From Sphingomonadaceae bacterium (GTDB lineage: Bacteria; Pseudomonadota; Alphaproteobacteria; Sphingomonadales; Sphingomonadaceae), in the NCBI GenBank assembly GCA_002863155.1, contig PKED01000009.1, positions 1 through 62,182 of the forward strand: 62,182 nucleotides of DNA, in the 5' to 3' direction. Shown here piece by piece: positions 27,418 to 36,486 of the stretch. How positions within the stretch are numbered: the stretch's first letter is position 1; each line of letters starts with the position of its first letter. The notes under the pieces were generated by a model. It had not been told where the DNA came from. It did no database searches and saw only the letters and a list, made by a program, of their open reading frames with translations. The position numbers and the translations under genes were made by a program.

Positions 27418-28413
27418 TCAGGCCGCAGCTCGAGTCGCGCGCGCCGATCCCGGCTGGGCGCGGGCTGGTGCGGCCATCGCCGCCTCCTCTTCCGCATCGG
27501 TATCGTCGCGGCGATAGGCGCTCGGATCAGCGCCATAGGCCGCGCGGAAGGCTCTGCTGAAATGGCTTCGGCTCGAAAAGCCGATTGCCGCCGCGATGAC
27601 CTTGATCGGCATGTTGGTGGACCGCAGCAGCTCGGCGGCATGATGCAGCCTCGTTCGCGCGACAAAGGCCATCGGGCTCATCGCGAACGCAGTGCTGAAT
27701 TCACGCGCAAAGGCCGACCGGCTCATGCCGGCGATCGATGCCAGCCCCGCGACGCTGTGCCGCGCGGCCGGCTTGTCGAGCACGGCCGTCACAGCCTTGC
27801 CCAGCCTGGGGTCCCGCAACGTGCTGAGCAGGCTCGTCTCATGATCGCCGCGCCCGAAATGGCGCCGCAACGCGATCAGCACGCACGTTTTCATCAGCGC
27901 ACCGGTCAACGCCCGCGATCCGAGCCCCGGCTGGGTGAGCTCGGTCTGCATCAGGTCGTAGCTCAAGCGAACGATCGGTATCTCGCCCAGTTCCTCGACG
28001 ATCGGTCGGCGGACAGTGTCAAGAAGGCCGAACGAACCCGAGATATTGGCGCGGATCAGACCGCAGACAAAATGGAGATCGCCCTCCCCGCCATTGGTCG
28101 CGTCGAAACGGATCAGCCCGCTGCGCGACGGCGAGCAATTGTCGATCGCCACCATTTCCTGTCCGTCGGCGGGATCGGCGCCGATCGTCTGGCGCAGAAA
28201 CGGCGGGACGAGGACGAGCGAGCCGGGCCCGCATTCAACACGGCTGGCACCGGGAACATCCAGAAACATCGTTCCGGAGAGAACATAATGAACTTCGATT
28301 TCAGGTGAACCGCGCGCAATCATCTTGAGCCCGCGATCGACCCGGCAGATCGCAAATGCCTCAATAGCGACATCAAGCGTCGTCAGCAGCCTGTCGACAA
28401 TCTGTTCGTCCAT
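27418..28413 (-). CDS. AraC-family transcriptional regulator with cupin sensor
   Basis: About 331 residues. The N-terminal half is a cupin-type AraC_binding domain (EVHYVLSGTMFLDVPGASRV, then GPGSLVLVPPFLRQTIG). The C-terminus holds two HTH motifs: HSVAGLASIAGMSRSAFARE and MPIKVIAAAIGFSSRSHFSR, with the closing FRAAYGADPSAYRR signature. A charged, Ala-rich tail follows. ATG 28413 (MDEQIVDRLL) fits family N-termini; the open frame reaches 28500. Such cupin_6 AraC proteins often sense small organic ligands and control a neighbouring oxidoreductase, but the adjacent genes are a tRNA and a receiver protein. Target unknown. Confidence 0.9.
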   Translation of the reverse strand: MDEQIVDRLLTTLDVAIEAFAICRVDRGLKMIARGSPEIEVHYVLSGTMFLDVPGASRVECGPGSLVLVPPFLRQTIGADPADGQEMVAIDNCSPSRSGLIRFDATNGGEGDLHFVCGLIRANISGSFGLLDTVRRPIVEELGEIPIVRLSYDLMQTELTQPGLGSRALTGALMKTCVLIALRRHFGRGDHETSLLSTLRDPRLGKAVTAVLDKPAARHSVAGLASIAGMSRSAFAREFSTAFAMSPMAFVARTRLHHAAELLRSTNMPIKVIAAAIGFSSRSHFSRAFRAAYGADPSAYRRDDTDAEEEAAMAAPARAQPGSARATRAAA

Positions 28414-28569
28414 CAACACCCCATCGAAAATACCGCTCAGGCCCTGCGAATTTTCTATGGGCCAGATGCCGCTCACGCCATGGCGCGAGACGATCTGCAA
28501 CCGGGGGCGGATGAAATGCGACCCTCGGCGACCAGAAAATAGCAGGGTTACGAAAATCGGAGCAGCTGT

Positions 28570-28956
28570 TCAGCCGATCACATTCCCGCCCCCGCGCGCG
28601 AGCAGCCGCCCGATCGCGTCGAACAGCGAGTCCATCGCAACCGGCTTGAACAACACTTCGTCGGCACCCTCGCGCAGGCAGTGGTCGCGCAGATCGACCG
28701 CGGTATCGGCGGTGACGACGATCACCGGCAGTGAAGCTTTCGCATCGCCCCGCGCGCGCAGATGATGGATGGCGGTAATGCCGTCCATGCCGGGCATCCG
28801 CAGATCCATCAGGACGATATCGAAATCCTGTTCGCCGATCAGCTGGAGCCCACGCTCGGCCGACTCCGCGCCGATCATGGTTGCGCCGGCGACGTCAAGC
28901 ATGTCCTTGACGACACGACGATTCATCGGATCATCTTCGACGAACAGCACGTTCAT
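28570..28956 (-). CDS. Single-domain response regulator (CheY-like)
   Basis: A 128-residue receiver domain without output domain. Acidic pair D8-D9 in FVEDDPMNRR, phospho-acceptor D51 in IVLMDLRMPGMDG, T82 in VIVVTADTA and K104 in VLFKPVAM are all in place, so it should be phosphorylatable. It is the third gene of the run phosphodiesterase, TPR kinase, receiver on one strand, so the upstream kinase at 29020-31491 is the obvious partner. Output would be by protein contact or phosphorelay. Confidence 0.95.
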   Translation of the reverse strand: MNVLFVEDDPMNRRVVKDMLDVAGATMIGAESAERGLQLIGEQDFDIVLMDLRMPGMDGITAIHHLRARGDAKASLPVIVVTADTAVDLRDHCLREGADEVLFKPVAMDSLFDAIGRLLARGGGNVIG

Positions 28957-29019
28957 CGCAGCATCCCCTTGCGCAACCCGGGCCAGTGCATATCACGATT
29001 CATCGCCCTGCCCTATCCG

Positions 29020-31491
29020 TCATGCCGCATGCGACACAAGATCGGGCATGGCTTCGTCCGCTGGAGCGGCGGTCGTCGGATAGATCGCTGCAACCAGCTC
29101 GGCACCCGCGATCGGCTTGCCGATCACCTTGCATGCACCGATCGCCTCGAGCCGCGTCCGGTCGGCGGGAGCCGGATTGGCCCACAAAATGTGGATCGTC
29201 GCATCGCCCGCCCCCCGCGCGATACGCGCCAGTGCCGCCTCGACATCGGCCTCCGCACGCAAGACCGCTTCATCGATCAGCAGATGGTCGGGACGCGACG
29301 TGCCGAGGCAGGCGAGCACCGCCTCCACCGATCCGGCCACCTCGATCGACGGCGCCTGTGGCGCAAACATCGTCTTCAGCATCGCCCGGCTGATCGGGTT
29401 GATATCGGCGATCAACAGATCGGCGGTGACGGTTGGCGCCGATGCCTTCCCCGACTGCTGCTCTGCGGAGACAAAGGGCAAGGTGATCGTGAACGTCGAC
29501 CCGGCGCCCAGCGTGCTCGCGACCTCGACCTCGCCGCCCATCGCCCGGGCAAGATTGCGGCAGATCGATAGGCCGAGGCCCGTCCCGCCAAACTTGCGCG
29601 TTGTCGCTGCATCGACCTGTTTGAACGATTCGAAGATTTCCTCGAGCTTGTCGTCTGGGATGCCGATGCCGGTATCACTGACACTGATCTTCAGCATCGC
29701 ATCCCCGGCGCGCGCTACCCGCAACCCGATCGCGCCCGATGCCGTGAACTTGAGCGCGTTCGACAACAGGTTGAATACGACCTGGCGCAACCGCGCGGGA
29801 TCGCCCTGAATCATCTTGGGGCTGTCGCCGAAATCGACCTCGAACGCGACGCCCTTCGACCGGGCCTGTTCTTCCCACAGGCGGGAGACGTCGCACAGCG
29901 TCTTGTGCAGGTCCATGGGGACCGATTCGACGGTGAGATTGCCCGTCTCCATCTTCGCGACATCGAGAATGTCGTCGACCAGAGCCTTCATCGTCACCCC
30001 GGCAGCCCGCACGACGTCGAGCCGATCGCGCGTCGCGTCGGGCAGGTTGTGATCGGCAAGCATGACCTGGGTCATGCCGAGAATGCCGTTCAGCGGCGTG
30101 CGGATCTCGTGGCTCGTCGTCGCCAGAAACTCGGTCTTCGCAGCCAGGGCCTTTTCGAGCGCGGCATTGGAGCCCGCCAGGTCGATATTCGCCGCGCGAA
30201 CCTCGTTGCGGCTCCGCCTGATCGTCACCAAGCCGAAGATCAGCATCGAGACGATCGCGACCGACGCGATGATGACGCCTCCGAAGATCCACTGCAGCAA
30301 TCGCCCGCGCGCCTGCTCGAACTCGAACTTGCGCCGTGCGTCCTCCGCCTTGAGGTTGGCGATCTTGGCGTCCTTGTTGGCATCGTCGAACCGCGCCGCC
30401 ATCAGCGCGGTATTCGCCGAGGCCGTAAGACTGGCGGTCTTGTCATCAAGCCGCTTGAGCGCCTCGAGGTGACGCAGCGCGAGGTCTTCATTACCGAGTT
30501 TCGAAAACGCTCGATAGGCGGTCTCATGCGCGTCACGATCGGCAAAGTCGGTCTTGGCCAGATCGATGCCGGCAAAATATCGCTCGATTAGCTTCCCGGC
30601 AGTTGCGTAGCTACGACGTTCGAAAGCGAGTTGTGCAGATAGTGCAATGTAGGGCGACTGCGTCGGTCGCATTACCACGGAAGAGTCCAACTTCGCGGAA
30701 GCGCTCAACGTCTTTTCCGCCGCACTCAATTGACCCGATTCAATTTGTACGCGAGCAACGTTTCTAAGGATGCTCGCCTCGTTGATCTTACTGTTCGTTT
30801 TCCGTGCGATCGCCAACGCAAGGCGGTACTGTTCCTCCGCTTCCCGAAACCTCTTCAATTGATCCAGCTCGGTACCGCGGTTGTTGTAAGTATATATTTG
30901 CAGCAAGGGATCATCTGGATATATCTCGCTCGCTTGGATTTCATATTTTTGCGACATATTGAAATCACTGGCCTGACGATAAAGCGCCGCGATTTGCTTC
31001 AGGGCCTTGGCCTGCGACCTTGTGTCTTTTGCATGTTGAAAAATTCGATAAGCATTCTGATAGTCGGTCAAAGCTTCCGCGACATTTGCTTTGCGTGTTG
31101 CGAGCCATCCGCGAGAAAGCAGAATTTCGCCACGAAGCTTTGTCTGGTCATCAGTGCTCGTAACCAGCTCGAAAGCCCGCTCAATTCGCGCGCTCGCCAG
31201 TTGTTGATCATCTAGGCGAAGCAGCGCTTCACCCTGCAGCCAGAGCGCTTCCGCCAGCGAGTGCATCACCTCGCGCGTGGCAGGCTTAGCCGTGTAGGTC
31301 GCCTCAGCACGCTTGGTAAGTTCCAACGCAACATCGGGCCGCGCGCTCATTTCGCTCTTGGCTTGCGACAAGAGCATCAGATCTCCTTTTGCAAGTTTGG
31401 AGGAACCAGTTGCCGCAATGCGCGTCTGAGCCTCAAGCGGCACAGCCATTAGGCCGAGCGCAATTGCCCAAAACAAAATCGTCACGCGCAT
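29020..31491 (-). CDS. TPR-sensor hybrid-like histidine kinase
   Basis: An 823-residue sensor. It has a signal peptide (MRVTILFWAIALGLMAVPLE), then TPR repeats (about 40-370, for example YNNRGTELDQLKRFREAEEQ), one transmembrane span (LLQWIFGGVIIASVAIVSML), a HisKA domain (LATTSHEIRTPLNGILGM with the phospho-His), a HATPase_c domain (NLLSNALKF, DTGIGIPDDKLEEIFESF, GGTGLGLSI) and a C-terminal receiver-like domain (LLIADINPISRAMLKTMF, HLLIDEAVL, KVIGKPIAG). The receiver lacks the usual acidic pair, so may be degenerate. The TPR part would be periplasmic. AGGAG precedes ATG 31491. DNA coding the TPR part is clearly A/T-richer than the kinase part. Confidence 0.92.
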   Translation of the reverse strand: MRVTILFWAIALGLMAVPLEAQTRIAATGSSKLAKGDLMLLSQAKSEMSARPDVALELTKRAEATYTAKPATREVMHSLAEALWLQGEALLRLDDQQLASARIERAFELVTSTDDQTKLRGEILLSRGWLATRKANVAEALTDYQNAYRIFQHAKDTRSQAKALKQIAALYRQASDFNMSQKYEIQASEIYPDDPLLQIYTYNNRGTELDQLKRFREAEEQYRLALAIARKTNSKINEASILRNVARVQIESGQLSAAEKTLSASAKLDSSVVMRPTQSPYIALSAQLAFERRSYATAGKLIERYFAGIDLAKTDFADRDAHETAYRAFSKLGNEDLALRHLEALKRLDDKTASLTASANTALMAARFDDANKDAKIANLKAEDARRKFEFEQARGRLLQWIFGGVIIASVAIVSMLIFGLVTIRRSRNEVRAANIDLAGSNAALEKALAAKTEFLATTSHEIRTPLNGILGMTQVMLADHNLPDATRDRLDVVRAAGVTMKALVDDILDVAKMETGNLTVESVPMDLHKTLCDVSRLWEEQARSKGVAFEVDFGDSPKMIQGDPARLRQVVFNLLSNALKFTASGAIGLRVARAGDAMLKISVSDTGIGIPDDKLEEIFESFKQVDAATTRKFGGTGLGLSICRNLARAMGGEVEVASTLGAGSTFTITLPFVSAEQQSGKASAPTVTADLLIADINPISRAMLKTMFAPQAPSIEVAGSVEAVLACLGTSRPDHLLIDEAVLRAEADVEAALARIARGAGDATIHILWANPAPADRTRLEAIGACKVIGKPIAGAELVAAIYPTTAAPADEAMPDLVSHAA

Positions 31492-31558
31492 CAAATTCTC
31501 CTGGCCCGCCGGACGGACCATGCGCTGTTCAGATTAAAGGCGCGCTAACGTCGCGTGG

Positions 31559-33001
31559 TCAAACGCTCTTCCAGAAGCTGGCCGGGCGGTTGAAGGCCGC
31601 GCGCGGATCGGCAGCGACCGACAGGTGCCTCTCTTCGTCGAGAAACTGGACGAGGGCCCCGATCGACACTGGGCGGCTGATGAGGAAGCCCTGGACCATG
31701 TCGCATCCCATGACACTCAGCAGCGCCATGGCTGCCTGGGTCTCCACACCTTCGGCAGTCACTTCCATGTCCAGCGCGTGCGCCAGATCGATCGTCGAAC
31801 GAACGATCAGCGGATCGCGATTGCTGCTCGTCAGCTGCACCACGAACATCTTGTCGATCTTCAGCTCGTTCGCAGGGAGCTGCTTGAGATAGGCTAGCGA
31901 TGACAGACCCGCACCATAATCGTCGATCGCGATCGCGATCCCCATTTCGGCGAAGACCTGAAGATGGGCAATCGCGGTTTCTGGATCACGGATGACCGAA
32001 GTCTCGGTGATTTCGAAGCCGATCTTGCAGTCCGCGGCCTGAACGATCTGGCAGGCGCGGGCGACGAACGCCGCATCGCCGAGCAGCTGGCCGGATATGT
32101 TGACGAAGATGGTGAGCTCATGGCCGCGCTCGGCAAGGACCTTCTGATCGGCGATAACCTGCTCGATCGTCCAGAGTGTCATCGGCCCGATCAGCCGCGC
32201 TTCTTCGGCGGCAGGGATGAAATCGCCCGGCAGGATCAAACCCCGGACCGGATGATGCCAGCGGATCAAGGCCTCGGCGCTCGAAACGCTTTGCTGCCGA
32301 AGATGAACCTTGGGCTGATATTGCAGGAACATTTCGCCGAGTTTGACTGCCTTGCCGAGGTCGCGGGTCAGTGACAGGCGATCAAAGCCGGGCGTCCCGA
32401 CCGAAAGATCGCGAATGACCAGTCGTTGTTCGGTCTGCGCCTCTGCCAGCGCCTGCTCGGCTTCTTCGATCAGGCGGACGTCATCGGCCGCCCCGGTTTC
32501 CGCGGCGGCGGCCCCGATCGCAATTTCGACGCGATGCGGCTCACCATCAAGATCGATCGGCGATCCGAAAAGAGCCAGCAACGCTTCCAGCGCGTTCGAC
32601 AAGCGCGCGGGATTATCGTCCTCGAAAGAAATTTCGATCGTGGTCCTGCCAACGACCGCCAGCCGCGCATCCGGCAATTGATCGGCGATCCGGTCGGCTA
32701 CGTCGACGACGAGGCAATCGGCGCGCGGCGCTCCAAGATGACGCCGCAGAGGACCGAAGTTGACGATTTCCGCCAAAGCGATGAAGCGCCAGGCCAGCAC
32801 GGCCAGCGGGGGTCCGTCGTCCTTAGACAACGAACCGGCAGTCAAAGGGCTGCCGGTCAGGCGGCCAAAGCCGGCATCGAGACGGATTGGCGGCGCCAGG
32901 GTTGCCGCGACGCCGATCAGCGACGTCGCCGACGCGAACAGCGCCTGCCGCCGAATGCCGACGCCCGAAAGGCCTGAGCCGAACTGTTCTGCACGCACCA
33001 T
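31559..33001 (-). CDS. c-di-GMP phosphodiesterase (EAL) with degenerate GGDEF-like region
   Basis: About 480 residues. The C-terminal EAL domain keeps active-site motifs: SSAEALIRWHHP, FVNISGQLL, EITETSVI, AIDDYGAGLSSLAYLKQLP, KIDKMFV and TAEGVETQAA. It should hydrolyse c-di-GMP to pGpG. The N-terminal half has a GGDEF-like fold remnant (ALEALLALFGSPIDLDG, EQALAEAQTEQRL) without a GGDEF signature, hence no cyclase activity is expected. No transmembrane segment is obvious. Start ATG 33001 or TTG 33007. First gene of a run with a TPR histidine kinase and a receiver, which suggests it is under or feeds that phosphorelay. Confidence 0.93.
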   Translation of the reverse strand: MVRAEQFGSGLSGVGIRRQALFASATSLIGVAATLAPPIRLDAGFGRLTGSPLTAGSLSKDDGPPLAVLAWRFIALAEIVNFGPLRRHLGAPRADCLVVDVADRIADQLPDARLAVVGRTTIEISFEDDNPARLSNALEALLALFGSPIDLDGEPHRVEIAIGAAAAETGAADDVRLIEEAEQALAEAQTEQRLVIRDLSVGTPGFDRLSLTRDLGKAVKLGEMFLQYQPKVHLRQQSVSSAEALIRWHHPVRGLILPGDFIPAAEEARLIGPMTLWTIEQVIADQKVLAERGHELTIFVNISGQLLGDAAFVARACQIVQAADCKIGFEITETSVIRDPETAIAHLQVFAEMGIAIAIDDYGAGLSSLAYLKQLPANELKIDKMFVVQLTSSNRDPLIVRSTIDLAHALDMEVTAEGVETQAAMALLSVMGCDMVQGFLISRPVSIGALVQFLDEERHLSVAADPRAAFNRPASFWKSV

Positions 33002-33442
33002 CGTCAACCGCTCTACGCGGCAGGGTTGAACGAAGCGTTAAGCGCTCCACAGCGCGGTTTTCCGCAACTCATCCAACCGTCACGATTGATTGCCTTTTCG
33101 TTAAATTTCCGTTAATCAAGTCGATGCGCATTTGCTGCGCGAACTGGGAGAAAATGAATGTTGGAGTTCCTGTTGGCTCTTCTCCATGGCGAGCAACTTA
33201 AGCCTTGGTAACCTAACCATCGGCCCGGTTGATTGACGAAGTAGCTGATTTTTCGGCGAAGTCGATCAACTCGGGCCGATACCTTCGCCAAAGAGTTGCA
33301 GCGCGATGTACTTTGGCAGGCTAATTCGTTCATTTGCCCAAATAGTTAACAACCCGATTCGAATCGTCCTCAATGGTCGGATGTAGAGCGGTGCCGCGCT
33401 GGAAGTCTTCGGTTGTCGGTTGCGAGACCGATATCGACGATC
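33002..33442. other. Intergenic region with a long imperfect inverted repeat
   Basis: No gene of recognisable family lies here. A 15-codon frame (MNVGVPVGSSPWRAT) follows GGGAGAAA but has no other support. The main feature is an inverted repeat at 33219-33280, listed separately. The part next to the phosphodiesterase gene is A/T-rich (CGTTAAATTTCCGTTAATC) and probably holds its promoter. Confidence 0.4.
33219..33280. repeat. Long imperfect hairpin (about 19-bp arms)
   Basis: Left arm ATCGGCCCGGTTGATTGAC (33219-33237) and right arm GTCGATCAACTCGGGCCGAT (33261-33280) are complementary apart from one extra base and one mismatch; the loop is about 23 bases. It has no T-run, so it is not a standard terminator. 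It may be an RNA structure or a solitary repeat. Confidence 0.6.
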
Positions 33443-34900
33443 TCAGCCCTCTTCGGACCAGCCCCCGCCAACAGCCTTGAACAACGCCGCCGTCTGCTGG
33501 CGCAGCAAGGCATCGCTCGCCGCAAGCTGTTCGCGCGCGGTCAGCACCTGCACCTCGGCATTGAGCAAGCTGTCCTGCGTCACAAAACCGGTGCGATACC
33601 GGGCCGACACGGCCGCCGTCGTCCGCTCGGCATCGGCGAGCGCGGTTCGCAAGATTTCATTGCGCCGATGCTCGGCATCGATCCGGCTGAGCGGATCCTC
33701 GACATCGCGCAGCGCCCGCAGCACGGTTGCCTGATAGTCGCGATAGGCCTGCTCGCGCGCTTCCCTGGCAAGGCCGACATTCGCTTTTCGCCGTCCCCAG
33801 TCGAGGATCGGGAAGGTCGCTGCCGCCCCGACATTTGCCTGCAGGCTGTTCCCCGAGACGAGATTGGTCAGCGACGAGGACAGGAGCTGCGCCGCACCCG
33901 TCAGACTGAACTTCGGGTAAAGCGCCGAAACCGTCACCCCGATATCGGCAGTTGCCGCCGCAAGCCGCCGCTCGGCGGCGCGAATGTCCGGGCGCCGACG
34001 CAGCAGGTCGCTGGGCAGACCTGCCGGCACGACGGGCGGTTGGCCCAATGCCGCCGTCGGCACGCGCAGCTCGTCCAGCAAGGCTTCGGGAGTTTGGCCG
34101 GTGAGAATGCCGAGCGCGTGCATCCGGACTTCAATGTCGGCCTTCAGGGGCTCGATCCGGGCGAGCGCGGTCGACAGGCTGCTCCGCTGCCGGACGACGT
34201 CGATTCCGGGGGTCAATCCCGATCTCGCGACATTCCCGGCGATTTCGAGCACGCGACGCTCGCGCGCCACTTCTTCCTCGACAAGCGCGAGCTGAGTCTG
34301 GTCGAGCCGCAACGCGAAATAGGCGTCGGCAATCTCTGCCGCGAGCGTGATCGCGGCGTCGCGGCCGCTCCACAACGCCGCCTCGCCGCGTGCCCTTGCC
34401 GCCTCCACACCACGCCGGTCGCCGCCGAACAGGTCGAGTTCCCAGCTCGCGTCGAACCCGATGGCGATGGTCGAAATGCCGCTGCCGGGCGCGGCGACAC
34501 CAGTGCCACCCGTACCGGAACCGTTCGAGAACAGCCGGGCGAGCGAAGCGAAGCCGGCATTCTTGCTGAATTCGACCCGACTTGCCTGGGCCGCGGCGTT
34601 GAGCGCCGGCTTGCCCGCCGCCCGTGCCGCTATTTCCTGCAGCCGGGCTTCACGGACGCGCGACGCGGCGATCGCGATGTCCGGGTTATCGGCAAGCGCG
34701 CGATCGATGAGCGCGGTCAGCTTGGCATCGCCAAAGCCGGTCCACCAATGGGCAGGATCGACCTCGCTTCCCGGCGCTGCCGTTTCCCGCGCATAACTCG
34801 TCGGCAGCGGCAGCGTGGGGCGCTCATAGTCGGGTCCGACCGTGCAACCGGCCAGCACTAGCCCCGCCCCGCCGAGCGCGAGCAGCGTTCGTATCGTCAA
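33443..34900 (-). CDS. RND/EmrAB-type efflux outer-membrane lipoprotein, NodT family
   Basis: A 485-residue OEP. It starts at TTG 34900, with AAGGAG seven bases upstream, overlapping the MFS stop as TTGA. The signal MTIRTLLALGGAGLVLAGC ends in a lipobox, and the mature part opens TVGPDYERPTLPLP as NodT proteins do. Two OEP repeats follow (FDASWELDLFGGDRRGVEAA; FPILDWGRRKANVGLAREAR), with LRRRPDIRAAERRLAAATA between. It forms the outer-membrane duct for the EmrA/EmrB-type pump encoded upstream in the operon. Confidence 0.94.
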   Translation of the reverse strand: MTIRTLLALGGAGLVLAGCTVGPDYERPTLPLPTSYARETAAPGSEVDPAHWWTGFGDAKLTALIDRALADNPDIAIAASRVREARLQEIAARAAGKPALNAAAQASRVEFSKNAGFASLARLFSNGSGTGGTGVAAPGSGISTIAIGFDASWELDLFGGDRRGVEAARARGEAALWSGRDAAITLAAEIADAYFALRLDQTQLALVEEEVARERRVLEIAGNVARSGLTPGIDVVRQRSSLSTALARIEPLKADIEVRMHALGILTGQTPEALLDELRVPTAALGQPPVVPAGLPSDLLRRRPDIRAAERRLAAATADIGVTVSALYPKFSLTGAAQLLSSSLTNLVSGNSLQANVGAAATFPILDWGRRKANVGLAREAREQAYRDYQATVLRALRDVEDPLSRIDAEHRRNEILRTALADAERTTAAVSARYRTGFVTQDSLLNAEVQVLTAREQLAASDALLRQQTAALFKAVGGGWSEEG

Positions 34901-36483
34901 TGTCCTACTCCTTCGCCGCCGCCCTTGGTCGGCCGCATCAGAAAAACCACCGGCGCCACGACGATGATGACCACCATCAGCGTGCGGAACACGTCGAGAA
35001 AGGCCAGCATGGCGACCTGCCGCTGCATCTGCTGGTACATCAGCGCCAGCGGCGTCGTGGGGTCGCCGGGCGCGAGCAACTGCGCCTGCGCCAACCATTC
35101 ATTGTAATTGGGATTGCCTGGATTGAGCGTTTCGACCCGCCGCGCCTGATGCACCTGTTGATAACTCGACAGCAGCGTCTGCGCCATCGAGATGCCCAGG
35201 CTCCCGCCAAGATTTCGCGCGACGTTGAGCAGGCTGGACGCCTGCGCCGTCTTGTTGCGCGGCAGGCCGACATAGGCGGCGGTATTGATCGGAATGAACA
35301 GGAACGGCAGCGCGGCTGCCTGATACAGCCGGGCCGTCGAGGCATCGGCAAACGAGATATCTGCCGACAGCCCGGTCATGTGCCACATCGCATAGGCCTG
35401 TGCCATCAGCCCGATGAAGATAAGGTAGCGAACGTCGACCATGCCTGTCAGTCGGCCGACCACCGGCACCATCACCAGCGTCGCAATCCCCGCCGTCGTC
35501 AGCGCAAGGCCGGCATTGAGCGCGCTATAGCCGAGTACCTGCTGCAGCATCTGCGGAATCAACTGGGTCGTGCCGAACAGGATCATGCCGGTCATGAACA
35601 TCGTCAGCAGTGTGATCCGGAAATTCCGTTCCTTGAGCAGTTTGACGTCGACCACCGGGTCGTCGTGGTTGAATTCCCATATCAGCAGCGCGATCAGCGA
35701 CACCGCTGCAATCGACGCCGTCACGACGATCGATGTGCTCGCGAACCAGTCCTCGCGCTCGCCGCGATCGAGGGTGAGCTCCAGGAAACCGAGGCCGAGG
35801 AAAACAAGGATCACTCCGACATAGTCGATGCGCAGTCCGCCCTTGATCTTGGCCTCGCGATCAGCCTTCACGGCTGCCGGTTCATCGACGAACGCCTGCG
35901 CCAACAGAAAGGCGATGATACCAACCGGCACGTTGATCAGGAAAATCCAGTGCCAGCTCGCCGCATCGGTGATCCATCCGCCAAGCGTCGGCCCGAGTAC
36001 CGGCCCGACCACGATCACGATCGCGAACGCTGCGAACGCCATGCCGCGCTGCTTGGGCGGGAAAGTGTCGGCCAGGATCGACTGCTCGACCGGCGCCAGC
36101 CCGCCCCCGCCAATCCCCTGAAAGATGCGGGCGATGATCAGCGTCTGCAGGTTGGGGGCGATGCCGCACAGGAAGGATGCGGCCGTGAACAGCACGATCG
36201 ACATCAGGAAATAGCGCTTCCGCCCGATCGCGTCGGACAGCCAGCCGCTGATCGGAATGATCACCGCATTGGCGACCAGATAGCTCGTCAACACCCAGGT
36301 CGCCTGGTCGGTCGTCACCGACAGACCGCCCGCGATGTTGCTGAGCGAGACATTGGCGACCGAGGTGTCGAGAACTTCCATGAAGGTCGGCAGGCTGATG
36401 ATGGCGACGATCAGCCACGGATTGACGCGCCCCGCCGCCGATCGATCGGCGTTCCAGACCTCGGGCGCCGCCGCGCTCGCCAT
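34897..36483 (-). CDS. emrB: DHA2-family MFS drug transporter, EmrB-like
   Basis: A 528-residue, 14-span major facilitator. Family marks: LPTFMEVLDTSVANVSLSNI at helix 1, ATWVLTSYLVANAVIIPISG, WLSDAIGRKRYF (motif A), IFQGIGGGGLAPVEQSILAD, and GPVLGPTLGGWITDAASWHW (motif C). It exports lipophilic or aromatic drugs with H+ exchange. It begins three bases after the stop of the adaptor gene and overlaps the NodT start, so all three parts of the pump are translated together. Specificity cannot be read from sequence. Confidence 0.95.
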   Translation of the reverse strand: MASAAAPEVWNADRSAAGRVNPWLIVAIISLPTFMEVLDTSVANVSLSNIAGGLSVTTDQATWVLTSYLVANAVIIPISGWLSDAIGRKRYFLMSIVLFTAASFLCGIAPNLQTLIIARIFQGIGGGGLAPVEQSILADTFPPKQRGMAFAAFAIVIVVGPVLGPTLGGWITDAASWHWIFLINVPVGIIAFLLAQAFVDEPAAVKADREAKIKGGLRIDYVGVILVFLGLGFLELTLDRGEREDWFASTSIVVTASIAAVSLIALLIWEFNHDDPVVDVKLLKERNFRITLLTMFMTGMILFGTTQLIPQMLQQVLGYSALNAGLALTTAGIATLVMVPVVGRLTGMVDVRYLIFIGLMAQAYAMWHMTGLSADISFADASTARLYQAAALPFLFIPINTAAYVGLPRNKTAQASSLLNVARNLGGSLGISMAQTLLSSYQQVHQARRVETLNPGNPNYNEWLAQAQLLAPGDPTTPLALMYQQMQRQVAMLAFLDVFRTLMVVIIVVAPVVFLMRPTKGGGEGVGH

Positions 36484-36486
36484 CGC

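Noticed and set aside
33219..33280. Rho-independent terminator
   Set aside because: The hairpin is long with a large loop and lacks a T-run on either strand.
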